A DNA stretch of 64,000 nt from Acidimicrobiia bacterium (GTDB lineage: Bacteria > Actinomycetota > Acidimicrobiia > Acidimicrobiales > CAIXPF01), in NCBI GenBank assembly GCA_947476745.1, contig CANJRG010000017.1, positions 1-64,000 on the forward strand. Direction: 5' to 3'. Position numbers and translations under genes: made by a program. Of the stretch, positions 32,380 to 41,158 are shown piece after piece (the first letter of the stretch is position 1; the number at the start of each line of letters is the position of its first letter). Under the pieces are notes generated by a model, which was given only the letters and a program-made list of their open reading frames with translations, ran no database searches and was not told where the DNA came from.

Positions 32380-33234
32380 TCACTGCGGGTCGGCCACCAC
32401 CGGGTTGGTCAAGGTGCCGAGGCCGCTGATCTCCACCCGGACGGTGTCGCCGGCCTTCATGAACCCGGGCGGGTCCATGGCCATGCCGACGCCCTCGGGC
32501 GTGCCGGTGGCGATGACCGTACCGGGCAGCAGGGTGCAGGCGGTGGACAGGTGCTCGATGAGCTCGGCCACCGGGAAGATCATGTTGGTGGTGTTGCCGT
32601 CCTGGCGTAGCTCGTCGTTCAGCCAGGTCTTGATCGACAGCGCCTGCGGGTCCGGGACCTCGTCCGCCGTGGTCAGCCACGGGCCGATGGGGCCGTGGGT
32701 GTCCCACGACTTGCCCATCGTCATCGTCGCCGAGCGGCGCTGCCAGTCACGCACCGATACATCGTTGACGATGAGGTAGCCGGCCACGTAGCCGAGGGCG
32801 TCGGCGGCCTTGACGCGCTTGGCGGTACGGCCGATGACCACGCCGAGCTCGCCCTCGTAGTCGACCATGGCGGGCGCCGGCGAGGGGATGATGACGTCGC
32901 CGCCGGGGCCGTTGACGCAGGTGGCCTGCTTGTTGAACACCACCGGGACCTTCGGGGCCTCGCGGCCGGCCTCGGCGATGTGCAGCGCGTAGTTGAGGCC
33001 GATGGCCAGGAACTCCGGCGGGCGGACCACGGGGGCCTCGAGGGTCACCGAGGCCAGCGGCAGGCGGGCCGCCCCCGCGACGAGCGCGGCGACGGCGTCG
33101 ATCCCGGGGCCCTCGAGCAGCCCGCCGATGTCGGTCGGCAGGGACGCGTCGGCGGACCCGACGTCGGCGATCTCCTCGCCTTGCACGACACCGAGGCGGG
33201 TGCGGCCGTCGTGGGTGAAACGGGCGATCTTCAT
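32380..33234 (-). CDS. Fumarylacetoacetate hydrolase (FAH) family protein
   Basis: A 284-residue FAH-family protein. PEFLAIGLNYALHIAEAGRE, IPSPAPAMVDYEGELGVVIGR and VAGYLIVNDVSVRDWQRRSAT carry the metal-binding acidic residues (E-x-E type) and the conserved catalytic His region; LLPGTVIATGTPEGVGMA near the C-terminus is diagnostic. Members hydrolyse C-C bonds of acylpyruvates or decarboxylate oxaloacetate or 2-hydroxyhepta-dienedioates. Its exact reaction is not visible, but the neighbourhood of acyl-CoA enzymes suggests catabolism. It is divergent from folP with a 134-bp gap. Confidence 0.9.
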   Translation of the reverse strand: MKIARFTHDGRTRLGVVQGEEIADVGSADASLPTDIGGLLEGPGIDAVAALVAGAARLPLASVTLEAPVVRPPEFLAIGLNYALHIAEAGREAPKVPVVFNKQATCVNGPGGDVIIPSPAPAMVDYEGELGVVIGRTAKRVKAADALGYVAGYLIVNDVSVRDWQRRSATMTMGKSWDTHGPIGPWLTTADEVPDPQALSIKTWLNDELRQDGNTTNMIFPVAELIEHLSTACTLLPGTVIATGTPEGVGMAMDPPGFMKAGDTVRVEISGLGTLTNPVVADPQ

Positions 33235-33368
33235 CGGAGCCTCCAGCGCCGGGGCGCGATCGGGTGCGGTGGTGGGACAAGCTTGGCCGACTCGTTGGTC
33301 GACGCGGCCGGCGAGACGCTAGCGCGGCGATTCGGCGCCCGACGGCGGACCGGTGGGAGGATGCCCGG

Positions 33369-34310
33369 GTGAGCCCTGCCGTGGACCCTCGTGCTTCCTC
33401 CTCGACCGTGTCCTCCGGTGGGCCGGCGGGGTCGGTGATCCCCCCGCTGGTCCTGCCGGACCGGGTTTTCGACCGCTGGCCGGCGATCATGGGCGTGGTC
33501 AACGCCAGCCCCGAATCCTTCTCCGACGGTGGTGAGCTGGTGGGTGTCGACGCCCAGGTGGCCCGGGCCGAGGCCCTGGTGGAGGCTGGCGCCGCGATCA
33601 TCGACGTGGGTGGCGAGTCGGGGGTCACCAACCACCCGGCGCTCGATGCCCAGGAGGAGATCGACCGGGTGCTGCCGCTGGTGAAACGCCTGGTGGCGCT
33701 AGGCGTGGTGGTGTCGGTGGACACCTGGAAGGTGCCGGTGGCCCGGGCGGTGCTCGAGGCCGGTGCGCAGATCCTCAACGATGTCAGCGGCCTGCGTGAC
33801 CCCGGCCTCGCCGAGGTCTGCGCCGAGACCGGTGCGGCGCTGGTCATCATGCACACCCGGGCCGAGCCGAAAAAGAAAGAGTTCCCCGTCTACGCGGACG
33901 TGGTGGCCGACGTGGTGTCGTTCCTGCAGCAGAAGATGGCCCTCGCCCACTCGCTGGGGGTGGCACCCGAGCGCATCGTGTTGGACCCCGGCCCCGATTT
34001 CGCCAAGACCCCGGCGGAGACCGTCACCGTGCTGCGCCACGTCGACCGGGTGGTGGCCCTGGGCCGGCCCGTGCTGCTGGCCATCTCACGCAAGGACTTC
34101 ATCGGCGCGTTGACCCTCCGGCGCCCCCGCGCTCGCGATGCCGGCACCCTGGCTGCGGTCGGGGCCGGTCTCGATGCCGGGGGTGCGATCGTGCGGGTCC
34201 ACGACGTCGCCGCGGTGCAGGACTACCTGACCGTCCGCTCGGCGCTGCGCGGTCAGCTCGAGGTGCCCGACGACCTCACGCTGGCCGAGGAACTGCGGCG
34301 CGAGCGGTAG
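33369..34310 (+). CDS. folP: Dihydropteroate synthase
   Basis: A 313-residue dihydropteroate synthase, which condenses 6-hydroxymethyl-dihydropterin pyrophosphate with p-aminobenzoate in folate synthesis. Family motifs are IMGVVNASPESFSDGG near residue 41, AAIIDVGGESG near 77 and ILNDVSGLRDP near 137; the HTRAEPKKK segment is the flexible pterin-loop neighbour. Start is GTG at 33369 with GGGAGG about 8 bases upstream; the frame extends farther 5' without a better start. It converges on the ribD-like/gpgS/folBK run and overlaps the ribD-like gene by 58 bp. In mycobacteria folP2 also lies beside gpgS, which supports the assignment. Confidence 0.92.
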   Translation: MSPAVDPRASSSTVSSGGPAGSVIPPLVLPDRVFDRWPAIMGVVNASPESFSDGGELVGVDAQVARAEALVEAGAAIIDVGGESGVTNHPALDAQEEIDRVLPLVKRLVALGVVVSVDTWKVPVARAVLEAGAQILNDVSGLRDPGLAEVCAETGAALVIMHTRAEPKKKEFPVYADVVADVVSFLQQKMALAHSLGVAPERIVLDPGPDFAKTPAETVTVLRHVDRVVALGRPVLLAISRKDFIGALTLRRPRARDAGTLAAVGAGLDAGGAIVRVHDVAAVQDYLTVRSALRGQLEVPDDLTLAEELRRER

Positions 34311-34888
34311 CGGAGGAACAGGTAGCCGTCCTCTTGCAGCACGTGGCGGAGCTCCCACGGCTCGCCGGTGACCACGGAGGGGCCGAAGGCCACCCTGCTG
34401 CTGTCGCCGCCGAGCACCCGGGGGCTGACGGTGAGGAACAGTTCGTCGACCAGGCCCGCCGCCAGAAGCTGCCCGTTGAGCGTCGGGCCGCCCTCGCACA
34501 CCACCACTTGACCGGCGAGCCCGTCGAGCAGGCCGGCGAGGTCGACATCCGCTTCGCCCGGCCGCGGCCGTACCAGCTCGGTCGTGTCGGCCGCAGCGAG
34601 CTCGGTGAGGTCGCCGAGGTCGCCGGTCCGGCTGACCACGTACAGCCGTTTCGGGGCCCGGATCGGCCGGTACCGCTCGGTACGCACCGTGGCCGCTCCG
34701 ACGACGATCGCATCGGCGGCGGCCCGGGCCAGCCGCAGGATCTGCTGGTCGGTGGGGTTGCCGAGCTGGCCGCTGAGCCCGCCCATGGTCGACGCGCCGT
34801 CGACGGAGGCGATCATCGACATGACCACCCAGGCCCGCGGCCCCGGCGGAGCGTCGACCCGGTAGAAGCGGTCGAGATCCTCGATCAC
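34253..34888 (-). CDS. Pyrimidine/dihydrofolate reductase-like protein (RibD C-terminal family)
   Basis: A 211-residue RibD C-terminal-domain protein of the DHFR fold. MSMIASVDGAST, DAIVVGAATVRTERYRPI and VVCEGGPTLNGQLLAAGLVDELFLTVSPRVLGG are typical of the 5-amino-6-(5-phosphoribosylamino)uracil reductase family. It begins with GTG at 34888 overlapping the gpgS stop by 4 bases (GTGA). Whether it acts in riboflavin synthesis, or substitutes for DHFR in folate reduction, cannot be told; the second is suggested by its place with folP and folBK. Its 3' end overlaps folP by 58 bp. Confidence 0.86.
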   Translation of the reverse strand: MIEDLDRFYRVDAPPGPRAWVVMSMIASVDGASTMGGLSGQLGNPTDQQILRLARAAADAIVVGAATVRTERYRPIRAPKRLYVVSRTGDLGDLTELAAADTTELVRPRPGEADVDLAGLLDGLAGQVVVCEGGPTLNGQLLAAGLVDELFLTVSPRVLGGDSSRVAFGPSVVTGEPWELRHVLQEDGYLFLRYRSRRSSSASVRSSGTSS

Positions 34889-35817
34889 GAGCCGACGCCC
34901 TGCTCGGCCGTTCGGGACGACGGCCGGGCAGACTCCTGGCTGCGCAGGCCGGCCATGGGCGGCCACTGCACCAGCGGCACCTCGACTGCGGAGCCGTCGG
35001 CCCGTTGCAGGTCGACCTTGCCGTGCTCGCTGGGCAGGCCGATCCGGTCGAGCACGACCTGGAGCACCTCGGTGGCCTGGACCGCCAGGGCGGCCAGGGG
35101 CTGGTGGCGGTGGCGCCGGACCCCGAGGTCGACCTGGACCAGGCTGTCGAGCCCGAACCGGTGGCTGACGTCGATGAGCAGCCCGGTCTCCACGCCGTAG
35201 CCCTGCACGAACGGGACGGCCTCGAGGACCTCACGTCGTCCGGCCATCTCGCCGGCCAGCGGCTGGCGTAACGCCGCCAGGCCGGGGAAGAACCGTGACA
35301 GCAGTGGGCGGGCGACCAGCTCGGTCACCCGGCCCCCGCCGTGACCGCCCTCGGCGGTCGGGCGGTCGTAGAAGCCCTTCACGAACCCGATCGCCGGGTC
35401 CTCGAGCAGCGGCGCAACCAGCCCACAGACGTACCCGGCCCGGAACGACGTCACGTCGGCGTCGCACCACACGATGACGTCGCCGGTGGCTGCGGCGAGG
35501 CTGCGCCACAGCACGTTGCCCTTGCCCCGCCCGGGTCCCACCTCGGGCAGGACCGTGTCGACGGTGACCACCCGTGCCCCGTGCGCCGCGGCCACCGCGG
35601 CGGTGGCGTCGGTGGATCCGTCGTCGAGGACCAGCAGCTCGTCGACCAGCGGTGCGCCGGCGGGGGCCATGAGCTCGGCGGTGATGACGTCGAGGATGGC
35701 GCCCACGGTGTTGGCCTCGTTGCGCGCCGGGAGGCACACCGAGATGGTGGTGGCACCCTTGCGGCGGGTCAGCGCGGCCGGGTCGAGCTCGGCCGGCTCG
35801 TAAAGGCGGATGCTCAC
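34885..35817 (-). CDS. gpgS: Glucosyl-3-phosphoglycerate synthase
   Basis: A 310-residue GT-A glycosyltransferase starting VSIRLYEPAEL with GTG at 35817. It has the nucleotide-sugar motif PARNEANTVGAIL, LLVLDDGSTDAT and the metal-binding D119-A-D121 in VIVWCDADVTS, with the long C-terminal region containing FVQGYGVETGLLID that marks GpgS. GpgS transfers glucose from a nucleotide sugar to 3-phosphoglycerate, the first step to glucosylglycerate and, in mycobacteria, to methylglucose lipopolysaccharide. Overlaps with both neighbours (GTGA) make it the middle gene of a tightly coupled three-gene operon. Confidence 0.9.
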   Translation of the reverse strand: MSIRLYEPAELDPAALTRRKGATTISVCLPARNEANTVGAILDVITAELMAPAGAPLVDELLVLDDGSTDATAAVAAAHGARVVTVDTVLPEVGPGRGKGNVLWRSLAAATGDVIVWCDADVTSFRAGYVCGLVAPLLEDPAIGFVKGFYDRPTAEGGHGGGRVTELVARPLLSRFFPGLAALRQPLAGEMAGRREVLEAVPFVQGYGVETGLLIDVSHRFGLDSLVQVDLGVRRHRHQPLAALAVQATEVLQVVLDRIGLPSEHGKVDLQRADGSAVEVPLVQWPPMAGLRSQESARPSSRTAEQGVGS

Positions 35818-36683
35818 CGGGCGAGGTCCTCGACCCGACGGACACCCGCCGCCGGCAGTCGCTCGGACCAGTCCTTGGACAGCCGTTCGGGTGCGATGTC
35901 CGACAGTGGTTCGAGCACGAAGCGGCGTTCCCACATGCGCGGGTGCGGCAGGGTCAGCTCGGGTGATTCGATGCGGACGTCCCCGTAGAGCAGCAGGTCC
36001 ACGTCGATGGTGCGCGGCCCCCAACGGACCGAGCGGTCCCGCCCGTCGGCGGCCTCGGTGGCCAGGCAGCGCTCGAGCAGCTGGAACGGGTCGAGGGTGG
36101 TCTCGACCTCGGCGGTCATGTTCAGGTACGCACCTTGGTCGCCCGGGCCGCCCACCGGGTCGGTCTCGTAGACCCCGGACAGGGCGGTGATGCGCAGACC
36201 CGCTCCAGGCTGTTCGAACGGCAGCCGGGCGAGGGCCTGGCGCAGATGGCTGCGCCGGTCGCCCAGGTTCGACCCGAGGGCCAGGTACGCCACCGACCAG
36301 CGCGGGGGCCGGCGCCGGCTGGCGAGGCGCTCGCGGCGGATGCGCACCGCGCTCGACGCCACGTCCTCGGGCACCGGGACCCTGAGCTTGCGGATCTCGA
36401 CCTCGACCGCCTCGACGCCGTCGAGGGCGAGGATGTCCTCGGCGATCCGGGTGGCCACCCGCTCGAGGAGCTGGTGGCGTTCGGTCGACACGATCCGATG
36501 TGCGATGGCGATCGGCACCCCGTAGTCGACCGAACGGGCCAGCTCATCGGTGGCCCCCGCGGCGGAGATGTCGACGTCGAGGACCAGGTCGACCTCGAAG
36601 GGCTGGGCCCGCTGCTGCTCCTCGGCCAGCACCCCGATGGTGCCGCTGACCCGGATGGTGTCGAGTCGGATCTGATCGGGCAT
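35814..36683 (-). CDS. folBK: Bifunctional dihydroneopterin aldolase / HPPK (FolB-FolK fusion)
   Basis: A 289-residue fusion. Residues 1-120 form dihydroneopterin aldolase (IRLDTIRVSGTIGVLAEEQ; YGVPIAIAHRI), residues about 130-285 form 6-hydroxymethyl-7,8-dihydropterin pyrophosphokinase (YLALGSNLGDRRSHLRQA, RWGPRTIDVDLLLYG and LPHPRMWERRFVLEPL). Together they convert dihydroneopterin to 6-hydroxymethyl-dihydropterin diphosphate, the substrate of folP on the opposite strand. Such fusions occur in actinobacteria. It starts at ATG 36683 and its stop overlaps the GTG of gpgS by 4 bases. Confidence 0.94.
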   Translation of the reverse strand: MPDQIRLDTIRVSGTIGVLAEEQQRAQPFEVDLVLDVDISAAGATDELARSVDYGVPIAIAHRIVSTERHQLLERVATRIAEDILALDGVEAVEVEIRKLRVPVPEDVASSAVRIRRERLASRRRPPRWSVAYLALGSNLGDRRSHLRQALARLPFEQPGAGLRITALSGVYETDPVGGPGDQGAYLNMTAEVETTLDPFQLLERCLATEAADGRDRSVRWGPRTIDVDLLLYGDVRIESPELTLPHPRMWERRFVLEPLSDIAPERLSKDWSERLPAAGVRRVEDLAR

Positions 36684-36888
36684 GGGCCGGTCCTCCGGGG
36701 GAGAGCCCAGCGGGCCGGGGCTGTCTGCCCGTGGCCGCTGCGCGGTCGTGATGTCGGTGGGGTTGGTGGGGTTGGTGAGGCGGGGGTACGGGCGTCGGGC
36801 AAGGCCGTGCTACCGCGACCCGTCCTCCTACCATGTCTTACCTTGGTCGTCGGCCTGCGGCCCGGAGAAATCGAAGGACTGTCGTCCC

Positions 36889-37599
36889 ATGAGTACGAGC
36901 AAGTCGATCCAGCATCGCACCGAGGAGCACCGCTCGGGGCGGACGAGCTGGCTGCGGGCCTCGGTGCTTGGCGCCAACGACGGGTTGCTGTCCACCGCCA
37001 GCCTGGTGCTGGGCGTCGCCGCCGGCGATGCCAGCCGGTCGGTGATCTGGCTGAGCGGGCTGGCGTCCATGGCCGCCGGGGCGTTCTCCATGGCAGCGGG
37101 GGAGTACACCTCGGTCAGCTCCCAGCGCGACGCCGAGGAGGCCGACCTGCGGGCCGAGCGCGAGGAGCTCGCCGCCAACCCCGAGGACGAGGTACACGAG
37201 CTGGCCATGATCTACCGCCGTCGGGGCCTGTCGCGCGAGCTCGCTCGCCAGGTGGCCGACGAGCTGCACGCCGTCGACGCTCTCGGCGCCCACGCCCGCG
37301 ACGAGCTCGGCCTTGATCCCGAGGCGTTGGCCGATCCGCGTCAGGCCGCGTTCGTGTCCTTCCTCAGCTTCGCCGTCGGGGCCCTCGTCCCGGTGCTCAC
37401 CATCGGGCTGCTGCCGGTCGGGTTGCGGGCCTCGGTCACCGCCGGGTTCACCCTGGCGGCCTTGGCGGCGCTCGGGGCGTTCTCCGCCCGCCTCGGTGGT
37501 GCCGATCCCAAGCGGGCGGCGGTGCGGCTGGTGCTGCTCGGTGCGCTGGCGATGGCGGTCACCACCGTCATCGGCCGTCTGGTGGGCGTAGCCGTCTGA
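36889..37599 (+). CDS. VIT1/CCC1-family iron/manganese transporter
   Basis: A 236-residue integral membrane protein of the VIT1/CCC1 family, which moves Fe2+ or Mn2+ across the membrane. The family signature is ASVLGANDGLLSTASLVLGVA near residue 25, followed by SLASMAAGAFSMAAGEYTSV with the conserved glutamate region, and AEREELAANPEDEVHELAMIYRRRG as the soluble metal-binding stem. Three hydrophobic segments follow. It begins at ATG 36889. No ferritin-like fusion is present. Direction of transport is unknown. Confidence 0.92.
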   Translation: MSTSKSIQHRTEEHRSGRTSWLRASVLGANDGLLSTASLVLGVAAGDASRSVIWLSGLASMAAGAFSMAAGEYTSVSSQRDAEEADLRAEREELAANPEDEVHELAMIYRRRGLSRELARQVADELHAVDALGAHARDELGLDPEALADPRQAAFVSFLSFAVGALVPVLTIGLLPVGLRASVTAGFTLAALAALGAFSARLGGADPKRAAVRLVLLGALAMAVTTVIGRLVGVAV

Positions 37600-37652
37600 C
37601 CGACCGCGGCTTGTCCTCCGTCCTCCCGGTGCGAGCGCCGGAGCCCCGACGC

Positions 37653-37955
37653 TCAGCGGGTGACGAGGTCGAGGTAGTCGGGGTGCTCGTCGATGAACTG
37701 GGCGACGTACCAGCAGCGTGGGACGACCTGCTGGTGGCGGCTGCGAAGGTCGTCGAGCACGGCACCGACGAGCACGGCGCCGATGCCCTGGCCGCGACGG
37801 CTCGACAGAACCTCGGTGTGGGGGACCACCGTGGTGCCGTCGCCGAGGTCGTGGAAGGTGGCCGTTGCCACCGTCTCGCCGTGCAGGTCCAAGGTGTAGA
37901 GCCCCCGGGCGTCGTCACGGTGCAGCCGGATGCCGTCGGTAGTGAGGTCGTCCAT
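37653..37955 (-). CDS. Small GNAT-family N-acetyltransferase
   Basis: A 100-residue protein of the short GNAT group (Acetyltransf_CG, NATD1/GtlA-like): LYTLDLHGETVATATFHDLGDG, followed by VVPHTEVLSSRRGQGIGAVLV, the Gly-rich acetyl-CoA motif. The C-terminal CWYVAQFIDEHPDYLDLV is characteristic of this subfamily. The length is normal (about 90-100 residues). Its acceptor is unknown. It lies immediately downstream of the CinA-like gene on the same strand. Confidence 0.9.
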   Translation of the reverse strand: MDDLTTDGIRLHRDDARGLYTLDLHGETVATATFHDLGDGTTVVPHTEVLSSRRGQGIGAVLVGAVLDDLRSRHQQVVPRCWYVAQFIDEHPDYLDLVTR

Positions 37956-37966
37956 GGCGGCCCAGG

Positions 37967-38539
37967 CTACCGCTGCGGCTGCGGGGCGGTCAGCACGTCG
38001 CCCGGACCCAGGCCGGCGAGGGGTTCGGTTGCGATGCCGCAGGCATCGGCGAGGGCCGCGACCACGAGGTGGGACACCAGGGCATCCTCCGCGGTACGGC
38101 CGCGCCGGCCTTTGTCGAGTACCAATGACCAGCTGCGGACACCGTGTTTGTCAGCCACCGCCACCTGGGCCCGGTGTTCGCCTCGCTTGGGCCGGTCCGA
38201 GACCAGCGCGGCGGTGGCGGCGACGCCGACGAGCGGGACGCCGCCGTCGGGATCGAGCTTGCCGGCCCGTGCCATGGCGGCGCGTGCCATGGCCTCGGCG
38301 GTGGCGGCGGAGACTGCTTGGGCCGGTTCGTACCCGATGAGCTCGGTGAGGGCCGTTGTCGCGTAGGGCACCGTACCTTCCAGTACGGTGCGGCTGGCAC
38401 CGGGAACCCCCAGCAGCCACGACAGTGAGGCGACCCCGCCGCCGGTCACCACCAGCACACAGCGGGTGTCGGTGCCGTGGATGCGGGCGATGAGCTCGAG
38501 CGGGGCAGCCGCAGTGCCGACGTCGGGGAGTCTGGTCAT
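37967..38539 (-). CDS. CinA-like protein (nicotinamide-nucleotide amidase-type domain)
   Basis: A 190-residue protein with LVVTGGGVASLSWLLGVPGASRTVLEGTVPYATTALTELIG near residues 28-68, which matches the CinA C-terminal (PncC-like) fold, followed by SAATAEAMARAAMARAG and a beta-strand region GVAATAALVSDRPKRGEHRAQVAV. Related domains deamidate nicotinamide mononucleotide, but the catalytic residues are not firmly identified here. The gene is 11 bases upstream of the acetyltransferase gene and 21 bases downstream of the 38561 CoA-transferase gene, so they may share a transcript. Confidence 0.75.
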   Translation of the reverse strand: MTRLPDVGTAAAPLELIARIHGTDTRCVLVVTGGGVASLSWLLGVPGASRTVLEGTVPYATTALTELIGYEPAQAVSAATAEAMARAAMARAGKLDPDGGVPLVGVAATAALVSDRPKRGEHRAQVAVADKHGVRSWSLVLDKGRRGRTAEDALVSHLVVAALADACGIATEPLAGLGPGDVLTAPQPQR

Positions 38540-38560
38540 CTTGTCACCGGGGTCGGGCGA

Positions 38561-39727
38561 TCATGACCAGGCGGTCCAGCTGGCGAGGACCTCGTCGGTG
38601 TGCTCGCCGAGCAACGGGGCACGGGTCCAGCTCCACCAGTCGGGCCCGCCGCTGAAGGGGGCGCCGGGCGAACGGTGGGGGCCGATGACCGGGTGGTCGG
38701 CGTCGACCCAGAAGCCGGAGGCCTCCAGGTGCGGGTCGCGGCTGAGGTCGGCCACCGTGTTGACCGGGGTGATGGGGATGTTGCGGCGCTGGCCTTCCAC
38801 GAACAGATCCTGTTTGGACATCTCAGAGGTCAGCTGCTCGGTCATGGCGTCGATGAACTCAGCCGCCTCCCACCGCACCGCCATGTCGTTGAAGGCGGGG
38901 TCGGCCAGTGCCTCGACGCCGGTGACCTCGACCAACCATGCGGCCATGTTCATCCAGTGGGCCGGTTGCACGATGATGACCGAGGCATACCCGTCGGTAC
39001 AGGGATACAGGCCCCAGGGCCTGCTGACCGCCCGGCGGTTTCCCGAACGGCCCCGGTGCACGGCGTCGTCGAGTACCAGCGGGACGCCGACCTCGGGGTG
39101 CAGCGCGGCGTTCGCCTGCTGCATCGACAGGTCGACGAGCTGGCCGCGACCGGTCTGCTTGCGGGCGAACAGCGCCATCATCGCCGCCCCGAGCGCCTGC
39201 ATGGCGGTGACGTGGGAGGCGAAGTTCATCGAGGACAGCGCCACCGGCGGCCGGTCCGGGAAGCCGGTCACGTAGGACAGGCCTGCGGCGGCCCAGGCCA
39301 CCAGGTCCGAGCCGCGCCAGTTGGCACGCGGACCGCGCAGCCCGAACGGTGTGATGGCCACGTATACCTGGCGATCGTGCCGCGGGGAGGGGGCGACTAC
39401 CGGCGGTGCCGGTTCGTCGAAGACCACGTCGGCGGCCGCGAGCAGCGCCTGCTCGGTGTCGCTGCCGGGTTCGATCACCACGGAGCGCTTGTTCTGGGCC
39501 AGGAAGGCCCACCACAACGAGCCCTCCGGCTCACCGGTGCCGGGGGCGAACGGGGGAAGGTGGCGATAGGCGTGGCCACCCGGGGGTTCGAGGACCACGA
39601 CCTCGGCTCCGAGCGCCGCCCACAGCCGGGTGGCGTAGGACGAGCAGAGGCCGTCGCGTTCGACGACCTTGAGCCCGGCCCACGGCTGGGCGCCGGTGGT
39701 GGGTGCAGGGAAGGACGGGGGGTTCAT
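38561..39727 (-). CDS. CaiB/BaiF CoA-transferase, Asp-lacking partner (type A)
   Basis: A 388-residue family III CoA-transferase homologue with GAEVVVLEPPGGHAYRHLPP, the PPGGH hallmark of the N-terminal half of the fused protein at 19514. It keeps the fold, but the position of the catalytic Asp is occupied by N168 (SSMNFASHVTAM). Its ATG (39727) overlaps the stop of the upstream Asp-bearing gene (ATGA), so the two are coupled and probably form one enzyme. A family III enzyme would move CoA between carboxylic acids. The substrate is unknown. Confidence 0.9.
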   Translation of the reverse strand: MNPPSFPAPTTGAQPWAGLKVVERDGLCSSYATRLWAALGAEVVVLEPPGGHAYRHLPPFAPGTGEPEGSLWWAFLAQNKRSVVIEPGSDTEQALLAAADVVFDEPAPPVVAPSPRHDRQVYVAITPFGLRGPRANWRGSDLVAWAAAGLSYVTGFPDRPPVALSSMNFASHVTAMQALGAAMMALFARKQTGRGQLVDLSMQQANAALHPEVGVPLVLDDAVHRGRSGNRRAVSRPWGLYPCTDGYASVIIVQPAHWMNMAAWLVEVTGVEALADPAFNDMAVRWEAAEFIDAMTEQLTSEMSKQDLFVEGQRRNIPITPVNTVADLSRDPHLEASGFWVDADHPVIGPHRSPGAPFSGGPDWWSWTRAPLLGEHTDEVLASWTAWS

Positions 39728-41079
39728 CGCGGCGCTCCCTTCAGGCCGAGAAGACCGAGCATGTGCTGGTAGGGGCGGTGCAACGTCAATTCTGGCTCGG
39801 CCGGTACATAGGCCGCACCCTGTTCGACGAGTTCGGCGATCTCCGCCTCGGACAGGCCGGCCACCGAGGCCAGCGCCTCGGTGGTGTGCTCGCCCATCGT
39901 CGGGAAGGCCCACTCCCAGTAGCCTGGGGTGTCCTCGAGGCGGAGGGCGCAGCCCCCGACGAGGTCCCCGTCGGGGAAGCGGAACGAGGGGACCGCCTGA
40001 TACCAGCGGTACTCGGCGAGCTGGGGGTCCACCAGCATGGCCTCGGTGTCGTTGACCGGGTGGGCCGCTACCCCGACGGCCTGCAACTCGACCGCAGCCT
40101 GGGCCGCGCTGCGCCCGGAGGACCAGGCCACCAGTGCGGCGTCGAGCCGGTCGTGCTGGGCTCGGCGGCCCTCCGCCGTGGCCAGGCCGGCGTCGGCGGC
40201 GAAGCCGTTGTCGCCGCCGGTGGCTGCGGGGCCGGCGAGGTCGAGCACGGCGGCGAGGCCCTGCCAGGCGGCGTCGTCGGTGACCGAAACCGCCACCCAG
40301 CGGTCCTCGCCGCGGGACGGGTAGACGCCCTGGGGGGCGTACCAGGCGGACCGGTTGCCGGTGCGTTCGACGACGGTGCCGCTCAACTGCTCGTCGAGCA
40401 GGTAGGGCCCGAGTGCAGCGACGGTGGTGCCGAACTGGGAGAGGTCGACCCAGCTGCCCTCGCCGGTCTGGTCGCGGGCCTCGAGGGCGGTGAGCACGGC
40501 CATGAGGGCGTGCAGGCCGGCGAAGTAGTCGGGCGGGGCGAAGGAGGCCACGCCGGCCGGTTCCTGGTCGGGGAAGCCGGTGACGGCGTCGAGCCCGACC
40601 AGGGGTGCCTGGTTGGGGCCCCAGGAGATGAACGGGTAGTAGGGCAGGCTCGGGTCCGAGCCGAATGCCGGCAGGGCGGCGTAGATCAGCCGGGGGTTCA
40701 GCTCGCGCAGGGTGGCGGCGTCGAGCCCGAGGTCGGTCACCGCCGGGGTGGAATAGTTGGTGAGGAACACATCGGCGTTGGCGACGAGCTTCTTCGCTGC
40801 ATCGACAGCGGCGGCCACCTTCAGGTTCAGCCCGATGGAGCGCTTGTTGGCGTTCATCTCGGGCAGATAGGGGCTGGTGTCGGTGAACACTGCGGCGTAC
40901 TCGGGGGTACGAGCCCATGCCGAGCCGAACAACCGGACGACGTCGGGGTACTGCAGCGACTCGAGTTTCATGACGTCGGCCCCGAAGTAGGCCAGCATCC
41001 GCCCGCACGACGGGGCGGCGATGGCGATGGACAGCTCCACCACCTTGAGTCCCTCGAGCGGCCGTGTTGACTGTTCCAC
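39724..41079 (-). CDS. CaiB/BaiF CoA-transferase, Asp-bearing partner (type B)
   Basis: A 451-residue family III CoA-transferase. LKVVELSIAIAAPSCGRMLAYFGADVMKLES opens the domain and the expected catalytic Asp is D184 (FAPPDYFAGLHA); the GQ-type ending TGEGSWVDLS follows. It is first in a pair with the Asp-lacking gene at 38561. The C-terminus (PYQHMLGLLG) extends beyond the minimal family. It is divergent from an alpha/beta hydrolase gene at 41159, which could act on the same ester or thioester. Confidence 0.92.
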   Translation of the reverse strand: MEQSTRPLEGLKVVELSIAIAAPSCGRMLAYFGADVMKLESLQYPDVVRLFGSAWARTPEYAAVFTDTSPYLPEMNANKRSIGLNLKVAAAVDAAKKLVANADVFLTNYSTPAVTDLGLDAATLRELNPRLIYAALPAFGSDPSLPYYPFISWGPNQAPLVGLDAVTGFPDQEPAGVASFAPPDYFAGLHALMAVLTALEARDQTGEGSWVDLSQFGTTVAALGPYLLDEQLSGTVVERTGNRSAWYAPQGVYPSRGEDRWVAVSVTDDAAWQGLAAVLDLAGPAATGGDNGFAADAGLATAEGRRAQHDRLDAALVAWSSGRSAAQAAVELQAVGVAAHPVNDTEAMLVDPQLAEYRWYQAVPSFRFPDGDLVGGCALRLEDTPGYWEWAFPTMGEHTTEALASVAGLSEAEIAELVEQGAAYVPAEPELTLHRPYQHMLGLLGLKGAPR

Positions 41080-41158
41080 GCGTGATCCTCTCTACCGGTC
41101 GGCCCGGGCCCGTGGCCCTCGGTCGCCGACCATAGCGGCCCGGCAATAGGCTGACCCG

